From: Streptomyces agglomeratus | GTDB lineage: Bacteria > Actinomycetota > Actinomycetes > Streptomycetales > Streptomycetaceae | Direction of reading: 5' to 3' | DNA: 64,000 nt | NCBI RefSeq assembly: GCF_001746415.1 | Contig: NZ_MEHJ01000001.1 | Span: forward strand, 8,004,501 to 8,068,500 | Shown here: positions 45,540 through 54,324 of the stretch, one piece after another | Position numbering within the stretch: position 1 is the first letter of the stretch | Layout: every line of letters begins with the position of its first letter | Position numbers and translations under genes: made by a program | Notes under the pieces: generated by a model | What the model was told of the DNA's origin: nothing | Seen by the model: only the letters and a program-made list of their open reading frames with translations | Databases searched by the model: none

Positions 45540-45891
45540 TTCACCCGTGGGCGTATGGGGCGCACACGGTGTGGCAGTGCGTGTGTCCCTCTCAACGATG
45601 CGCTGTACTTGACCTACGCCGCCCCCCGGGCGCCTGACCGGACCGGTAGGTGCCCTGCGCGGCGGCGGCCGCCCGGGACACTTACCGGAACTCGCGGGCC
45701 GGCTGTGCGCTTATCGCCCCGGGAGCGTGGCAGCCTGCCTGGGCCAACACACAATCAGCTACACGGTGGGACTTCCAGTTCTGGTCTGCTTCTGGAAGTC
45801 CCACCTGCTGGCACCGAGGCGGATCCGGGCGCGGCCCCGGGGCGTGTTGCGACTTCCGGCCCCGAGGCCCAGCACTGTCCAGCTCGTGGTA
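45540..45891. other. Non-coding stretch
   Basis: About 350 bases. ACTTCCAGTTCTGG/TCTGCTTCTGGAAGTCC at about 45769-45799 contains a short GGACTTCCAG/CTGGAAGTCC-like inverted repeat that could terminate the hydrolase transcript. No gene seen. Confidence 0.35.
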
Positions 45892-47223
45892 TTAGGGGAC
45901 GATTCGCTCCATGATCCAGTCGACCAGGAGCTTGGTCACCTGGCTGTGCTCGGTGTTCTCGCTGTCGCACTTGAACTCGTCGAGCGCGCTCTTCTCGTCG
46001 GCCGCCTCGACCTTCTCGTACGGGTTGACCTCCCACTTGGCCGGGTCGTAGTCCAGCGCGACCGCACTCACGGAGGGGACGAAGCAGCTGAACCTGTACT
46101 CCTCCGGGATGTCAGCCCCGAGTGCCCCTGCGATCTCGCCGAAGGAGCCGAGGGTGCCACCGGGCGAGCCGTCAAGGCCGGGAACGTAGGAGGTGAAGCC
46201 CCGCCGGACCTGGCCGGCGGCCCGCATCTCACCGATCGGCTGGCGCGTTGCCCCGTCGGGCTGGAAGTTCGCCTGGGCGTAGACGACCAGCGGCACCTGC
46301 CGCTTGAACACCTCCGCGCCGGCCGGCAGGTCGCGGCCGGTCCCGTTGCCGGTGCCGTTGGCCACGCCCAGCTTGCGCGGCCGTCGCGGGAACTGGCCCA
46401 GGTCGCGCAGCTCGGCCAGGAACTGCGTGCGCAGCGCGCTGGAGGCGGCGACCGGGCCTTCGTACTTCGCGTCCGGGACCCATGCGTACAGCAGCTGCTG
46501 CGCGGCGGGGCTCCTGATGAGCTCGGCCTCCTTGACCTTGCCGGGCTCGGCCGGCAGCGCCTCGAAGAAGTAGGCCATCTGCTGGAGGATCAGCGGGATC
46601 CACGCGCCGTTGTGCGGGGAGTCCCAGGAGAGGTAGGTCGCGGTCTGGTGGTCCTGCTGCTGGCTCTCCATCTCGGCGAGGGCGTAGCGGGTGATGATGC
46701 CGCCCATGCTGACCCCGCCGACGATCAGCGGCTCCTGGCCGTGCCTCTCCGCGATGACCTTGGTGATGGCGCTGATCACCACCCCGGCGTTGGCCTGGAT
46801 GTATGTGTGGCGCTCCTCGAAGCCGACCAGGACGACATCGATGCCCGCGGTGAGCAGCTGCTCGAAGAAGCCCGCGTCGCTGCCCGGGTAGGGCGCGTTG
46901 AAGTGGGCGAACAGCCCCGGCAGGTCACTGCGGCCGTAGTTGAAGCCGTCCGCGAAGATGAACGGCCGTTCCAGCTCGTCGTGGCCGTCGGCGAGGTAGA
47001 CCGCAGCCTCACCGAGGGCCACCTCCCGCCGGTACGGTCGGGCGGACCGAAGCGGCCAGGTGTACTTCGGCTTCCGGTCGCTGTCGCGCGCCACGCCCGT
47101 CGGGGTGCCGAACCAAGGGCCCTGCGGCAAAGTCTTCGCGAACTCCGCCACCTTGCCCGCCGAGGACTCCTCCTCGGACTGCTTCCACGTCAGTTCGACA
47201 TCGATCCTGGCTTCCTGTGCCAT
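45892..47223 (-). CDS. Alpha/beta hydrolase (lipase-like), 443 residues
   Basis: From ATG 47223 (MAQEARIDVELTWKQSEEES) an N-terminal 90 residues of unknown type precede an alpha/beta hydrolase: RPFIFADGFNYGRSDLPGLF (oxyanion strand), nucleophile Ser172 in IVGGVSMGGIITRYAL, and SWDSPHNGAWIPL, as in lipases that act on esters. No signal peptide is visible. It is divergent from the beta-propeller-like gene at 47562, with a 340-base gap between. Substrate unknown. Confidence 0.75.
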   Translation of the reverse strand: MAQEARIDVELTWKQSEEESSAGKVAEFAKTLPQGPWFGTPTGVARDSDRKPKYTWPLRSARPYRREVALGEAAVYLADGHDELERPFIFADGFNYGRSDLPGLFAHFNAPYPGSDAGFFEQLLTAGIDVVLVGFEERHTYIQANAGVVISAITKVIAERHGQEPLIVGGVSMGGIITRYALAEMESQQQDHQTATYLSWDSPHNGAWIPLILQQMAYFFEALPAEPGKVKEAELIRSPAAQQLLYAWVPDAKYEGPVAASSALRTQFLAELRDLGQFPRRPRKLGVANGTGNGTGRDLPAGAEVFKRQVPLVVYAQANFQPDGATRQPIGEMRAAGQVRRGFTSYVPGLDGSPGGTLGSFGEIAGALGADIPEEYRFSCFVPSVSAVALDYDPAKWEVNPYEKVEAADEKSALDEFKCDSENTEHSQVTKLLVDWIMERIVP

Positions 47224-47561
47224 GGGACAGCTACCGCCTCTGCGTAGGTGTTGTTCACGGGCCCGCCACAGCCCATCCCTGTCGCGTGCGAGCGAGCGGG
47301 CAGTGCACCGGCCTGCCGCGACTCCGGCAGGGATTGGGATCCGCCACCCCGCCCTCACAGTTACTGACTGTAACATTGAAGTTACTTAACGTGTCGCTCA
47401 AGGCGGCCCGCCTGGAACGCCCCAAGCCCTGTCGCGCCGCGTACCAGCACTTAATACGGATCGTGCGCGAGTCGTCACGCTGAGTGGTCGCTCTGGATAG
47501 TATCGGGCTCCGCGGTCACGCCTGTGTCCGGCCGTGGACTGTCGAGCCCAGGGAGTAGCCC
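47224..47561. promoter_or_regulatory. Divergent promoter region, 340 bases
   Basis: Between the hydrolase and propeller-like genes. GTTACTGACTGTAACATTGA and the nearby AAGTTACTTAAC (about 47361-47397) form GTTAC/GTAAC half-sites: GTTACTGACTGTAAC is a near-perfect inverted repeat, a likely operator. GC content is clearly lower here, as expected for promoters. Confidence 0.5.
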
Positions 47562-49499
47562 ATGTCGGCCGAAACTTTCAAGATGTCGCGGGCGGAGCGG
47601 CTGGAGCGACTGAGAGGGCAGCTGCAGGGGGTGCTGCCCCAGGACGCGAAGAGGAAGAAAACGCCGCCGAGGGGGGCGAATCTGCTGTGGGGGGCCATGC
47701 TGCACGGTGCGGCCCGGCTCCGGGCGGGCCTGGAGCTGACGGATCTGGAAGCACGGCTGGTCGGGCCGATGATCCGGCTGCTCTCCGAGGACGAGGTGCG
47801 CGACTTCGGTCAGGTCTACGCCCAGGAGGCCGACTCCCGCTCCCGGATCTTCCCCGACGCTCTCGCGGCGCGCCCGATCGGCGAGGGCTACACCTCGGCC
47901 GACCTGTTCAAGGATCTGGCATCGCTGCACGAGGAGATCGCGGCGCAGCCGAACGTCAACGTGATCGACCTCAACGCGCCCACGGACGGGGGTGAGGGCG
48001 CCGGCGCGGACTCGCAGGACTTCCGTCAGGGGATGGCCGACTACGGGTACGGGGCCACGCTGGTGACGGCCTCCGGGCACCAGGCCAGGGCCGAGGAAGA
48101 ACTGAGCCATATCCAGGCCAAGCTGACCCTGGACAGGTTTTACACCATCGACGAAACGGATGAGTGGAGCGGGTCGGACGAGATCTACTGGGCCACCACC
48201 GCGGCATCCGACGCCGCGCCGGTGGCGCAGACGCTGAAGAGCGGGAAGTTCGGCGGCGTCGACGAGGATGAGATCCATCGTTTCCCCGCGAACACCATCA
48301 TGTTCGACGGCCTTGCCCGCAAGGTCCTGACCTTCCACATCCAGTGCTGGGAAGAAGACGAGGGCCCTCCGCGGGACCTGATGGACGACATGCGGGAGAT
48401 CGGTGACCTGCTGCACGACGTCTCGCAGGAACTGGAAAAGTACGCGGTGACCGAAGCGCTGGAGAACACAGCCCACTTCGTCGCACTGCTGGGCGGCATC
48501 GCCAGCCTCATCGCCAACATCATGGACTACATCCACGACGACCTGGTGGGGGAGCGCACCTTTGTCTTCAACCGCGCTGCCATGGAAGCGCTGGCCGCCG
48601 ACCCCGGTCACGAGTACTCCCCCGAGTTCGAAACGAATTCTTACGTCGACGGACGCCGCAACCTGACCATCAAGGGGACCGCTGTCATCCACAGCGACAA
48701 GCTCGCCATCAAGACCTACAAGGGAGGCGAATGGTGCGCCCCGATTTTGCCCTGGGCCACCGCCAAAACCCCCGACGCTCCCGCCGTGGCCATTTTTGAC
48801 GGCAGCGTGTACTGCGCGATTCGCGGCATGAACGACCGGATCTACGTCAGCAAGCTCAACGGCACCTGGACTGCCTTCGAGGAGGTCCCCAACGTCCAGA
48901 CCCGCCACGCTCCGGCGCTCGCCTCTTTCATGGGCAAGCTGTACCTGGCCTACACCGCACCCGACAGCCAGGCGGGGCTCCTGTCCTCCACCAACGGCAG
49001 AGACTGGGTTCCCGGGCAGGCACCTCCCGGCCAGTCCCTCACCGCCCCCGCCCTGGCGGTGCGCAACAGCACACTGCATATCGCCCGGTCCGTCTTCGGC
49101 ATCTACACCAATGAGTCCCAGGACGGCGCCACTTGGAGCCAAGCCGCGATGGCGACTCTTGCTCACACCGTGACCGCACCGGCCCTGGCGTGCTACAAGG
49201 ACAAGCTCTACCTCGCCTACCGCGACGCGAAGGACGGCGGGGCAATCATCATCCCCAACGGCACCGGCTGGGAAAAACCGGTCCGTATGGGCTACACCAC
49301 CGCCGACGCACCGTCCCTTGCCGCCCGCAACAACCTTGTCTGCACCCTCCGCCACACGAACAATTCGATCTCGTACGGCACCAGCATCGACGGCACTACG
49401 TGGGGGAACTTCCACGGCATCCCAGGCGCCACATCACTCTCAACCCCAGTGGCGTCCCCCCCCTACTTCTCCGTGTTCTACCGGGCCATCGAGGGCTGA
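47562..49499 (+). CDS. Large protein with C-terminal beta-propeller-like repeats
   Basis: 645 residues from ATG 47562, GGGAG seven bases upstream. The first 390 residues are of unknown type (ERLERLRGQLQGVLPQDAKR, ASGHQARAEEELSHIQAKLT; a hydrophobic helix ALLGGIASLIANIMDYI near 310). Residues 400-645 have four to five blades of the form 'APALA...KLYLAYR...I..S.DG..W' (HAPALASFMGKLYLAYT, TAPALACYKDKLYLAYR). These resemble fucose-binding-lectin or sialidase-type propellers. No signal peptide. A fragment of a relative is at 58759-59214. It may be a carbohydrate-binding or injected toxin-like protein; function unknown. Confidence 0.7.
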   Translation: MSAETFKMSRAERLERLRGQLQGVLPQDAKRKKTPPRGANLLWGAMLHGAARLRAGLELTDLEARLVGPMIRLLSEDEVRDFGQVYAQEADSRSRIFPDALAARPIGEGYTSADLFKDLASLHEEIAAQPNVNVIDLNAPTDGGEGAGADSQDFRQGMADYGYGATLVTASGHQARAEEELSHIQAKLTLDRFYTIDETDEWSGSDEIYWATTAASDAAPVAQTLKSGKFGGVDEDEIHRFPANTIMFDGLARKVLTFHIQCWEEDEGPPRDLMDDMREIGDLLHDVSQELEKYAVTEALENTAHFVALLGGIASLIANIMDYIHDDLVGERTFVFNRAAMEALAADPGHEYSPEFETNSYVDGRRNLTIKGTAVIHSDKLAIKTYKGGEWCAPILPWATAKTPDAPAVAIFDGSVYCAIRGMNDRIYVSKLNGTWTAFEEVPNVQTRHAPALASFMGKLYLAYTAPDSQAGLLSSTNGRDWVPGQAPPGQSLTAPALAVRNSTLHIARSVFGIYTNESQDGATWSQAAMATLAHTVTAPALACYKDKLYLAYRDAKDGGAIIIPNGTGWEKPVRMGYTTADAPSLAARNNLVCTLRHTNNSISYGTSIDGTTWGNFHGIPGATSLSTPVASPPYFSVFYRAIEG

Positions 49500-49525
49500 C
49501 AGACAACCGCCAGGCGCCGCGTGAA

Positions 49526-49570
49526 CCGTGTGTCGTGGCCGGCGGCCCCGCCCCCAGCCACGACACACGG
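49526..49570. terminator. Strong hairpin after the propeller-like gene
   Basis: Perfect 14-bp stem CCGTGTGTCGTGGC (49526-49539) with GCCACGACACACGG (49557-49570), 17-base loop, 27 bases after the stop. Likely transcription terminator. Confidence 0.75.
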
Positions 49571-49826
49571 CCTGGGCGGAGGGGATCAGGGTTCCCCTGA
49601 TCAGCCGCTATCTGACGTACCGAGGGCGGACCAAGAGAGGCCGTTCCTGGGCCCGGCCCATGCCCGCCCCGACACAGGGTGCCGCCCCTGCGCCGGGGCG
49701 GAGCTGCGCCCGTCCCCGGTCGGCCCCACCGGCCCTTCGGATGAATGACGCGGCCCAGGCCCCACCGGGCCGGGCTCATGCGGTGAGGCTGACCCTGGAA
49801 GGGGCAACCGTGAGGGAGGCCCCGGG

Positions 49827-50851
49827 GTGACGCTGAGACCGCCGGTGGAGCCGATGCTGGCGCAGGCCGCGGAGTCGGTGCCGGATCCGGCTGCACTGCG
49901 CGCAGGGGTGGCCTACGAGCAGAAGCTGGACGGGCACCGGGCGCTCGTCTTCACCGCGGCCGGGCCGGGCGGCGCCGTGCTGGTGCAGACCCGCCGCGGG
50001 TCGCTGGTGCAGGACCGGTGGCCGGACCTGGTGGCGGCCGCCGCGGAGCAGCTGCCGCAGGGCCTGGTCCTCGATGGCGAACTGGTCGTCTGGGACGCCG
50101 AAGCGGGGCGGTTGTCGTTCGAGGCCTTGCAGCGCCGGGCCGCCGCCCGCACCCGTGGCGCCGCCGGCCTCGCGGTCGGCCTGCCGGCCTACTTCGTCGC
50201 GTTCGACGTGTTGCAGCGGGACGGCCAGGAGCTCCTGACGCGCCCGTACGAGGAACGGCGCGCACTCCTGGAGCAGCTGTTCACCGACCACGCCCTGACG
50301 GCCCCATGGACCCTGTGCCCGACGACGACGGACCTGGCCAAGGCTCGGGAGTGGCTGGAGTCCTGGACTGACGTGAGTGGCGTCGAAGGCTTGGTGATCA
50401 AGCCCCTGACCAGCCGTTACCTGCCCGGATACAAGGGTGGGCCAAGGTCCGCCGCAGGGACACCACCGAAGCGATCATCGGCGCGATCACTGGCACCCTG
50501 ACCCGCCCGGGGCTCCTTGTCCTGGGCCGCTACGACAAGGTCGGCCGGCTGCGCGCGGTGGGCCGGACGGTCCCCCTGCTCCCGGACGTGTCCCGACAGG
50601 TGGGCGAGCACCTCGCCGAGGCCGGCCCCGGCCACCCCTTCGAGGGGGTGCGGTTCACGGCGGCGTGGGGGAGCTGTGACGTCCTGGAGACGGTGCTGGT
50701 CCGCCCGGATGTGGTGGCGGAGGTCAGCGCGGATCGGGCCGTTGACCGGGGCGTTTTCCGTCACCCGCTCCGCTTCAAGCGGCTGCGCCTGGACGTGACC
50801 GCGGACGATGTCCCGCGGTTCGGGGCAGGGCTGGCTGCGGCGGCCGGCTGA
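49827..50851 (+). pseudogene. ATP-dependent DNA ligase, one-base frameshift
   Basis: From GTG 49827 (VTLRPPVEPMLAQAAESVPD) the nucleotidyltransferase domain is present: motif I lysine in YEQKLDGHRAL, LVLDGELVVWD (motif III), GVEGLVIKP (motif V). At about 50440 the frame shifts at YLPGYKGG; adding one G gives YKGWAKVRRRDTTEAI and the oligonucleotide-binding domain to 50851 (GRYDKVGRLRAVGRTVPLLP, HPFEGVRFTAAWGS). Such short ligases are common on Streptomyces plasmids. Either a recent pseudogene or a sequencing slip in a G run. Confidence 0.8.
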
Positions 50852-51186
50852 CCGCCGACAGAGCCGCCCGTCCCGCGCCGGCGGACGGGTTCCCCAGGGG
50901 TCGTCACCGATGTGCGGCGGCCCCCGCTTCGTGTCCCCCGCAGGAGTGAATCCGGCCCGGGAGGACGGGGCGCAGCAGGGGCGTTGAGGACCGGCACAGG
51001 GTCCCGGGGACGCGTTAGCCCGGCGGGATGACCCAACTACCGCATCGGCCGGTGTGGGCGATCTTGTCCTGGCAGACTGCCAGGCGTCCCCAGCATCCAT
51101 CCCGAGAAGGGAACCAACACTGATGACTGAGCCTTTTCAGCACGGCCACTGATCGGGTAGGGGCGCGGCCGAGGAAATGGCCGGCG
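50852..51186. other. Non-coding stretch
   Basis: About 330 bases after the ligase. Only a weak GC-rich hairpin near 50865-50890 (CCGTCC with GGACGG) is seen. No gene. Confidence 0.3.
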
Positions 51187-51410
51187 GTGTGGTCGGGCAT
51201 AAGGTCGGCGACGGCCGTACGGATCGCCCCGCGGCTGACGTCGTACTCGTGGGCCAGGCTGGCGATGGACTGGCTGCCCACAGGTACGCGGCGCGCACGG
51301 CGTCGGCCTTCTCGTCCCTGGCGGCCGGGCGGCGCCCGCTCTTGTTGCCCTTCGCCTCGGCGGCCCGCAGCCCGTCGTAGGTCAGCTCGGGCTGACGGTC
51401 GCGCACCCAG
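51187..51410 (-). pseudogene. C-terminal piece of a serine recombinase-type protein
   Basis: The minus-strand reading QPELTYDGLRAAEAKGNKSG, RRPAARDEKADAVRAAYLW, then after a one-base shift SIASLAHEYDVSRGAIRTAV. The 'GL.AA.A.G..GGR' linker and Hin-type helix-turn-helix are typical of resolvase/invertase C-termini. The catalytic domain is absent. Confidence 0.45.
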
Positions 51411-51521
51411 CGCCCGCCTTGTCGAACAGCAGCGGCAGATGGCCGCTGCCGCCGAGCAACGCAGGCAGCAGCAGGAGGCTGCGGCACAGTACGACCCCCC
51501 GGTCCTACAGCATGCCGACGC

Positions 51522-51746
51522 CTACCCAGTCCAGGCTGCGTATGAGTCTCTGACCTCAGCCTCGGGGCCGGCCCCGAGGCTGCGCCGTACCGTCGCGCGC
51601 ACGGTCTCGATCTGCGGGGCGGGCTGCTGGGGAATCTCCTCGGCAGCCCGCTCTGCGGCTGTCCGGCCACGGACGGCGCGCACCACCTGGTCGTCGTCGA
51701 GGGGGGCCGGTCCTTGCCCGAGAGGGCGGCGTCGCGTGGTGCTCAC
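51522..51746 (-). CDS. Small hypothetical protein, 74 residues
   Basis: Starts at GTG 51746: MSTTRRRPLGQGPAPLDDDQ, with VVRAVRGRTAAERAAEEIPQ and a helical end (VRDSYAAWTG). Basic N-terminus, helical C-terminus; it could bind DNA. The ribosome site is weak. No family recognised. Confidence 0.45.
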   Translation of the reverse strand: MSTTRRRPLGQGPAPLDDDQVVRAVRGRTAAERAAEEIPQQPAPQIETVRATVRRSLGAGPEAEVRDSYAAWTG

Positions 51747-51826
51747 CGCCGAAGTTTCGCAGGCCAGCAGGGGGTTTCAGACTCCGGCCCTCAACGAGGC
51801 AGGTCAGAGCCGATTAGATGCTCCGC

Positions 51827-52159
51827 TCAGACGGTGGTCTCGGTGATGATGAGAGAGGAGACCTTGCCCTCGATGCCGCCAGCCAGCACTTCGGTTGCGG
51901 CATGGACCACAACCCGCTCGCCGGAGAAACCGGCATGCTCGAACAGTGTGACCTTGTAGCCCACAGGGACGAGAAGAGAGCGGATGGAGTCGTCCGGGAT
52001 CGTCAGAGCGTCGATGTCATACCGGCCGGGCTCGGTGAAGAATTGGTAGTCACCCCCCAAGTCCGGTTCAGTGAAGACAGCAACCGGGTCCTTGCCGAAG
52101 CCGCGGGCCACCGAAGGGAGCTCTTCGATGTACACATCTGGGTGAAGGTATTTGGGCAT
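51827..52159 (-). CDS. Tail-sheath-like N-terminus fused to a beta/gamma-crystallin domain
   Basis: 110 residues from ATG 52159 (GAAAGG six bases upstream). The first 15 residues, MPKYLHPDVYIEELP, copy the start of contractile phage-tail and injection-system sheath proteins (usually 'M..YL.PGVYVEE'). The rest is a beta/gamma-crystallin domain with two Greek keys: VAVFTEPDLGGDYQFFTEPG, then VGYKVTLFEHAGFSGERVVV and a D-D-S motif (IPDDSIRSLLV). The sheath arm normally links neighbouring sheath subunits, so this small protein might dock on a sheath; inference. No other sheath or tail gene is in the window. Confidence 0.65.
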   Translation of the reverse strand: MPKYLHPDVYIEELPSVARGFGKDPVAVFTEPDLGGDYQFFTEPGRYDIDALTIPDDSIRSLLVPVGYKVTLFEHAGFSGERVVVHAATEVLAGGIEGKVSSLIITETTV

Positions 52160-52199
52160 GGAAACCTTTCGTTGCTCTCGTCGGCGGCGCCACAGACCG

Positions 52200-52538
52200 G
52201 CAACCGGTAGTGACAGATTGTCAGAGGAAAGGGCGACGGCGTCGACTTCGGAGCGGGCGTACCGCTCCAGGGAACGGACGGACCTGCTAGCCACCCCGGA
52301 GATGGGCCGGGGGCGCGCGTTTCAGATCTCAACGCCGGCGTCGGTCCCGGGGCACGGCCGGGACCGGTTACAGGCTGGTCACAGGATCCGACAACGGGCC
52401 GGAGGCCCGCCGACTATTCCCGCCCGATCACCCGCGAGCACATCCTTTCGGGCTAATCAGCTCCGGTAGGGCGCACGGACTGGTTCTGTCCCTGGCAGCA
52501 TCCGGGCCGAACTTGTCGATCGGTAGAGGGCGCGCGGC
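52200..52538. other. Non-coding stretch
   Basis: About 340 bases upstream of two divergent genes, presumably with their promoters. An inverted-repeat-like GTCCCGGGGCACGGCCGGGAC lies near 52344-52364. No gene seen. Confidence 0.3.
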
Positions 52539-52827
52539 ATGAAGCAGACACTCAACGAACGGCAGCTGGCGGTGCTGGAGTGGGTCGGAAAGGGATGCCC
52601 TGAGGGGGCCTCCGCCACCTACAAGACCAGCTGTCAGGCTCTGCAGAACCGTGGGCTGGCCAAGGTAGCCAGGCGAGGTGGGGTGTGGAATGCGGTGCTG
52701 ACTGACGCAGGGCGCCATTACCTGGCACATGGCACCTACCCGGCGCCGAAAGCCCCGGTGCGAGCGCTTCCCATCCCCCGGCTGCCCAAGTCACACCCTC
52801 TCAACGCAACGCCGGGCCCGAAGGACA
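52539..52827 (+). pseudogene. Winged-helix protein cut by an IS end
   Basis: MKQTLNERQLAVLEWVGKGC, SCQALQNRGLAKVARRGGVW and AVLTDAGRHYLAHGTYPAPK match the N-terminal helix-turn-helix part of a longer Streptomyces family. The frame then runs into a lone IS701 end (52828-52863) and stops, so the C-terminal portion is lost. Confidence 0.6.
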
Positions 52828-52863
52828 CGCTCAACCACAACCAACGTGACCAAGCCCTACTAG
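52828..52863 (-). repeat. Solo IS701 terminal repeat
   Basis: 36 bases beginning CGCTCAACCACAACCAACGT and ending CCCTACTAG match the inverted left end of the IS701 element at 43432-43467 with one mismatch. No other part of that element is here. Confidence 0.85.
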
Positions 52864-52911
52864 GCGTCTGAGGGCCCTGCGCTTCTCGGACAGTGGTGTT
52901 GAGGGTTCTCC

Positions 52912-53793
52912 TTATGCCGCTGCCTGCAACTCCTCGTACTCGGCGTGGACTTCTGCGGGCGTCTTGTAGCCGAGTCCGGAGTGGAGGCGTTTTCGATTGT
53001 AGAACATCTCGATGTAGCGGACGATCGCCCGGTGGGCATGTGCGCGTGTTGGGAACGTAGTTCGGTGCACGAGTTCGTTTTTGAGGGCGCCGAAAAATGA
53101 CTCAGCCATCGCATTATCCCAACAGACACCGGTGCGGCCGACCGACGCTCGCAGGCCCAACGAGCGGAGCTTGCAACGAAGTTCCCGAGACGTGTATTGG
53201 CTGCCGCGATCGGAATGAAATATGCAGCCTTCGGCGAGGTCGATGTTCCGGGCCGCCATATCGAGTGCATCCGATATGAGGGAGGTCTTCATGTGGTCGG
53301 CCATCGCCCAGCCGACCACAGCTTTGGTGTGGCAGTCGATGACGGTCGCGAGATAAAGGAACCCGGCCCAGGTGTGAACGTAGGTGATATCGCTGACCAG
53401 TTTGCGCCCGGGGGCGTCAGCGGTGAAGTCACGGGCCAGCAGGTCGGGCGTGGCCGGCGCCGCATCATCAGCGATCGTGGTCGCCCGCCAGGGCCGCGGC
53501 TGGCATGGCACCAGGCCGAGCTCGCGCATCAGCGCGCGGACCAGTTCTACTCCGGCCTGCACGTTCATCCGCTGGAGCACGGCGTGGACACGCCGGTAGC
53601 CATAGGTCTCCTGCGAGTCGGAGAAGACCTGGAGGATGACGGCCCTCAGTTCCGCACGGCGCTTCGCGGTGGCCGACAACGGCCTCGATCTCCAGTGATA
53701 GAAACCAGACGTGGATACTCCCGCCCAGGTGCACATCTGCTGCACGGGAAAGTTTTGGGCCTCACCGTCGATGAACTCGTACTTCTCCGTCAC
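52912..53793 (-). CDS. IS3 orfB transposase
   Basis: 293 residues from GTG 53793 (VTEKYEFIDGEAQNFPVQQM). HTH_21-type segment QETYGYRRVHAVLQRM; integrase core with VSDITYVHT, IFHSDRGSQYTS and NAMAESFFGALKNE as DDE; ends GLGYKTPAEVHAEYEELQ. The start overlaps the end of orfA (CGGTGACGG). Intact. Confidence 0.88.
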   Translation of the reverse strand: MTEKYEFIDGEAQNFPVQQMCTWAGVSTSGFYHWRSRPLSATAKRRAELRAVILQVFSDSQETYGYRRVHAVLQRMNVQAGVELVRALMRELGLVPCQPRPWRATTIADDAAPATPDLLARDFTADAPGRKLVSDITYVHTWAGFLYLATVIDCHTKAVVGWAMADHMKTSLISDALDMAARNIDLAEGCIFHSDRGSQYTSRELRCKLRSLGLRASVGRTGVCWDNAMAESFFGALKNELVHRTTFPTRAHAHRAIVRYIEMFYNRKRLHSGLGYKTPAEVHAEYEELQAAA

Positions 53794-54079
53794 CGGTACT
53801 CCTGGGCGAAGAAGGCCGCCGCTTTTCCCAGGAACTCGGTCTTCATGCGGAGTTCCCGGTTCTCGCGTTCCAGCTCGCGCAAGCGGGCGCGCTCGCTGAT
53901 GTTCAGGGAGGCTCCTCCCCGGCATGCTCTTGCCGGTACCGGCTGACCCAGGTGCCCAGCGTTCCCTCGTTCACTTGTATCTCTCGGGCGACCTCGGCGA
54001 TCGGGCGGGACTCCACGACCACCATCTTGACCGCCTCGTCCCGAAACTCAGGACTGAACTTCCTACGCTTCTGTGCCAC
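53790..54079 (-). pseudogene. IS3 orfA, one-base frameshift
   Basis: From GTG 54079: VAQKRRKFSPEFRDEAVKMV, helix-turn-helix IAEVAREIQVNEGTLGTWVS, then HAGEEPP-stop near 53899. Adding one C in CCTCCCTGAAC restores LNISERARLRELERENRELR and the leucine zipper to AQEYR-stop at 53790. Another single loss in a C run. Confidence 0.78.
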
Positions 54080-54150
54080 GTGCTCTCTCCGCCGTTCTGG
54101 ACTTCGATCCTATGGGGACAGCTGTCCGAGAACTTCGGGGCGCCTCAGTC

Positions 54151-54324
54151 GTCCACTGGCCACAGCGCGTCGTGCTGACTCGTCGCCCAATTGACACACA
54201 GCAGCGATCGGCGTGCGGATTCACGCATGACGCCGCCCTGGTTCTGTGAACCCGAGCGCTTCCGAGCGGATGGCACAGAAGGTGCGCCGCCAGGAGCAGG
54301 GGCACGAGTACGCCGAACGAATGC
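54151..54324. other. Non-coding stretch between two IS elements
   Basis: About 170 bases, apparently leftover host sequence. No gene or repeat recognised. Confidence 0.3.

Larger units (their letters stand above)
52869..54147 (-). mobile_element. IS3-family element, GTC target duplication
   Basis: Ends TGAGGGCCCTGCGCTTCTCG (52869) and, inverted, TGAGGCGCCCCGAAGTTCTC (54147) share TGAGG and TTCTCGGACAG. GTC is duplicated at 52866-52868 and 54148-54150. orfA is frameshifted and orfB intact. It inserted three bases after the solo IS701 end. Confidence 0.87.

Noticed and set aside
45727..47247. Plus-strand frame of 506 codons
   Set aside because: Antisense of the alpha/beta hydrolase; the minus-strand frame has the GGVSMGG motif and a sensible start.
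47475..49415. Minus-strand frame of 646 codons
   Set aside because: Antisense of the propeller-like gene, which has a good ribosome site, repeats and a terminator.
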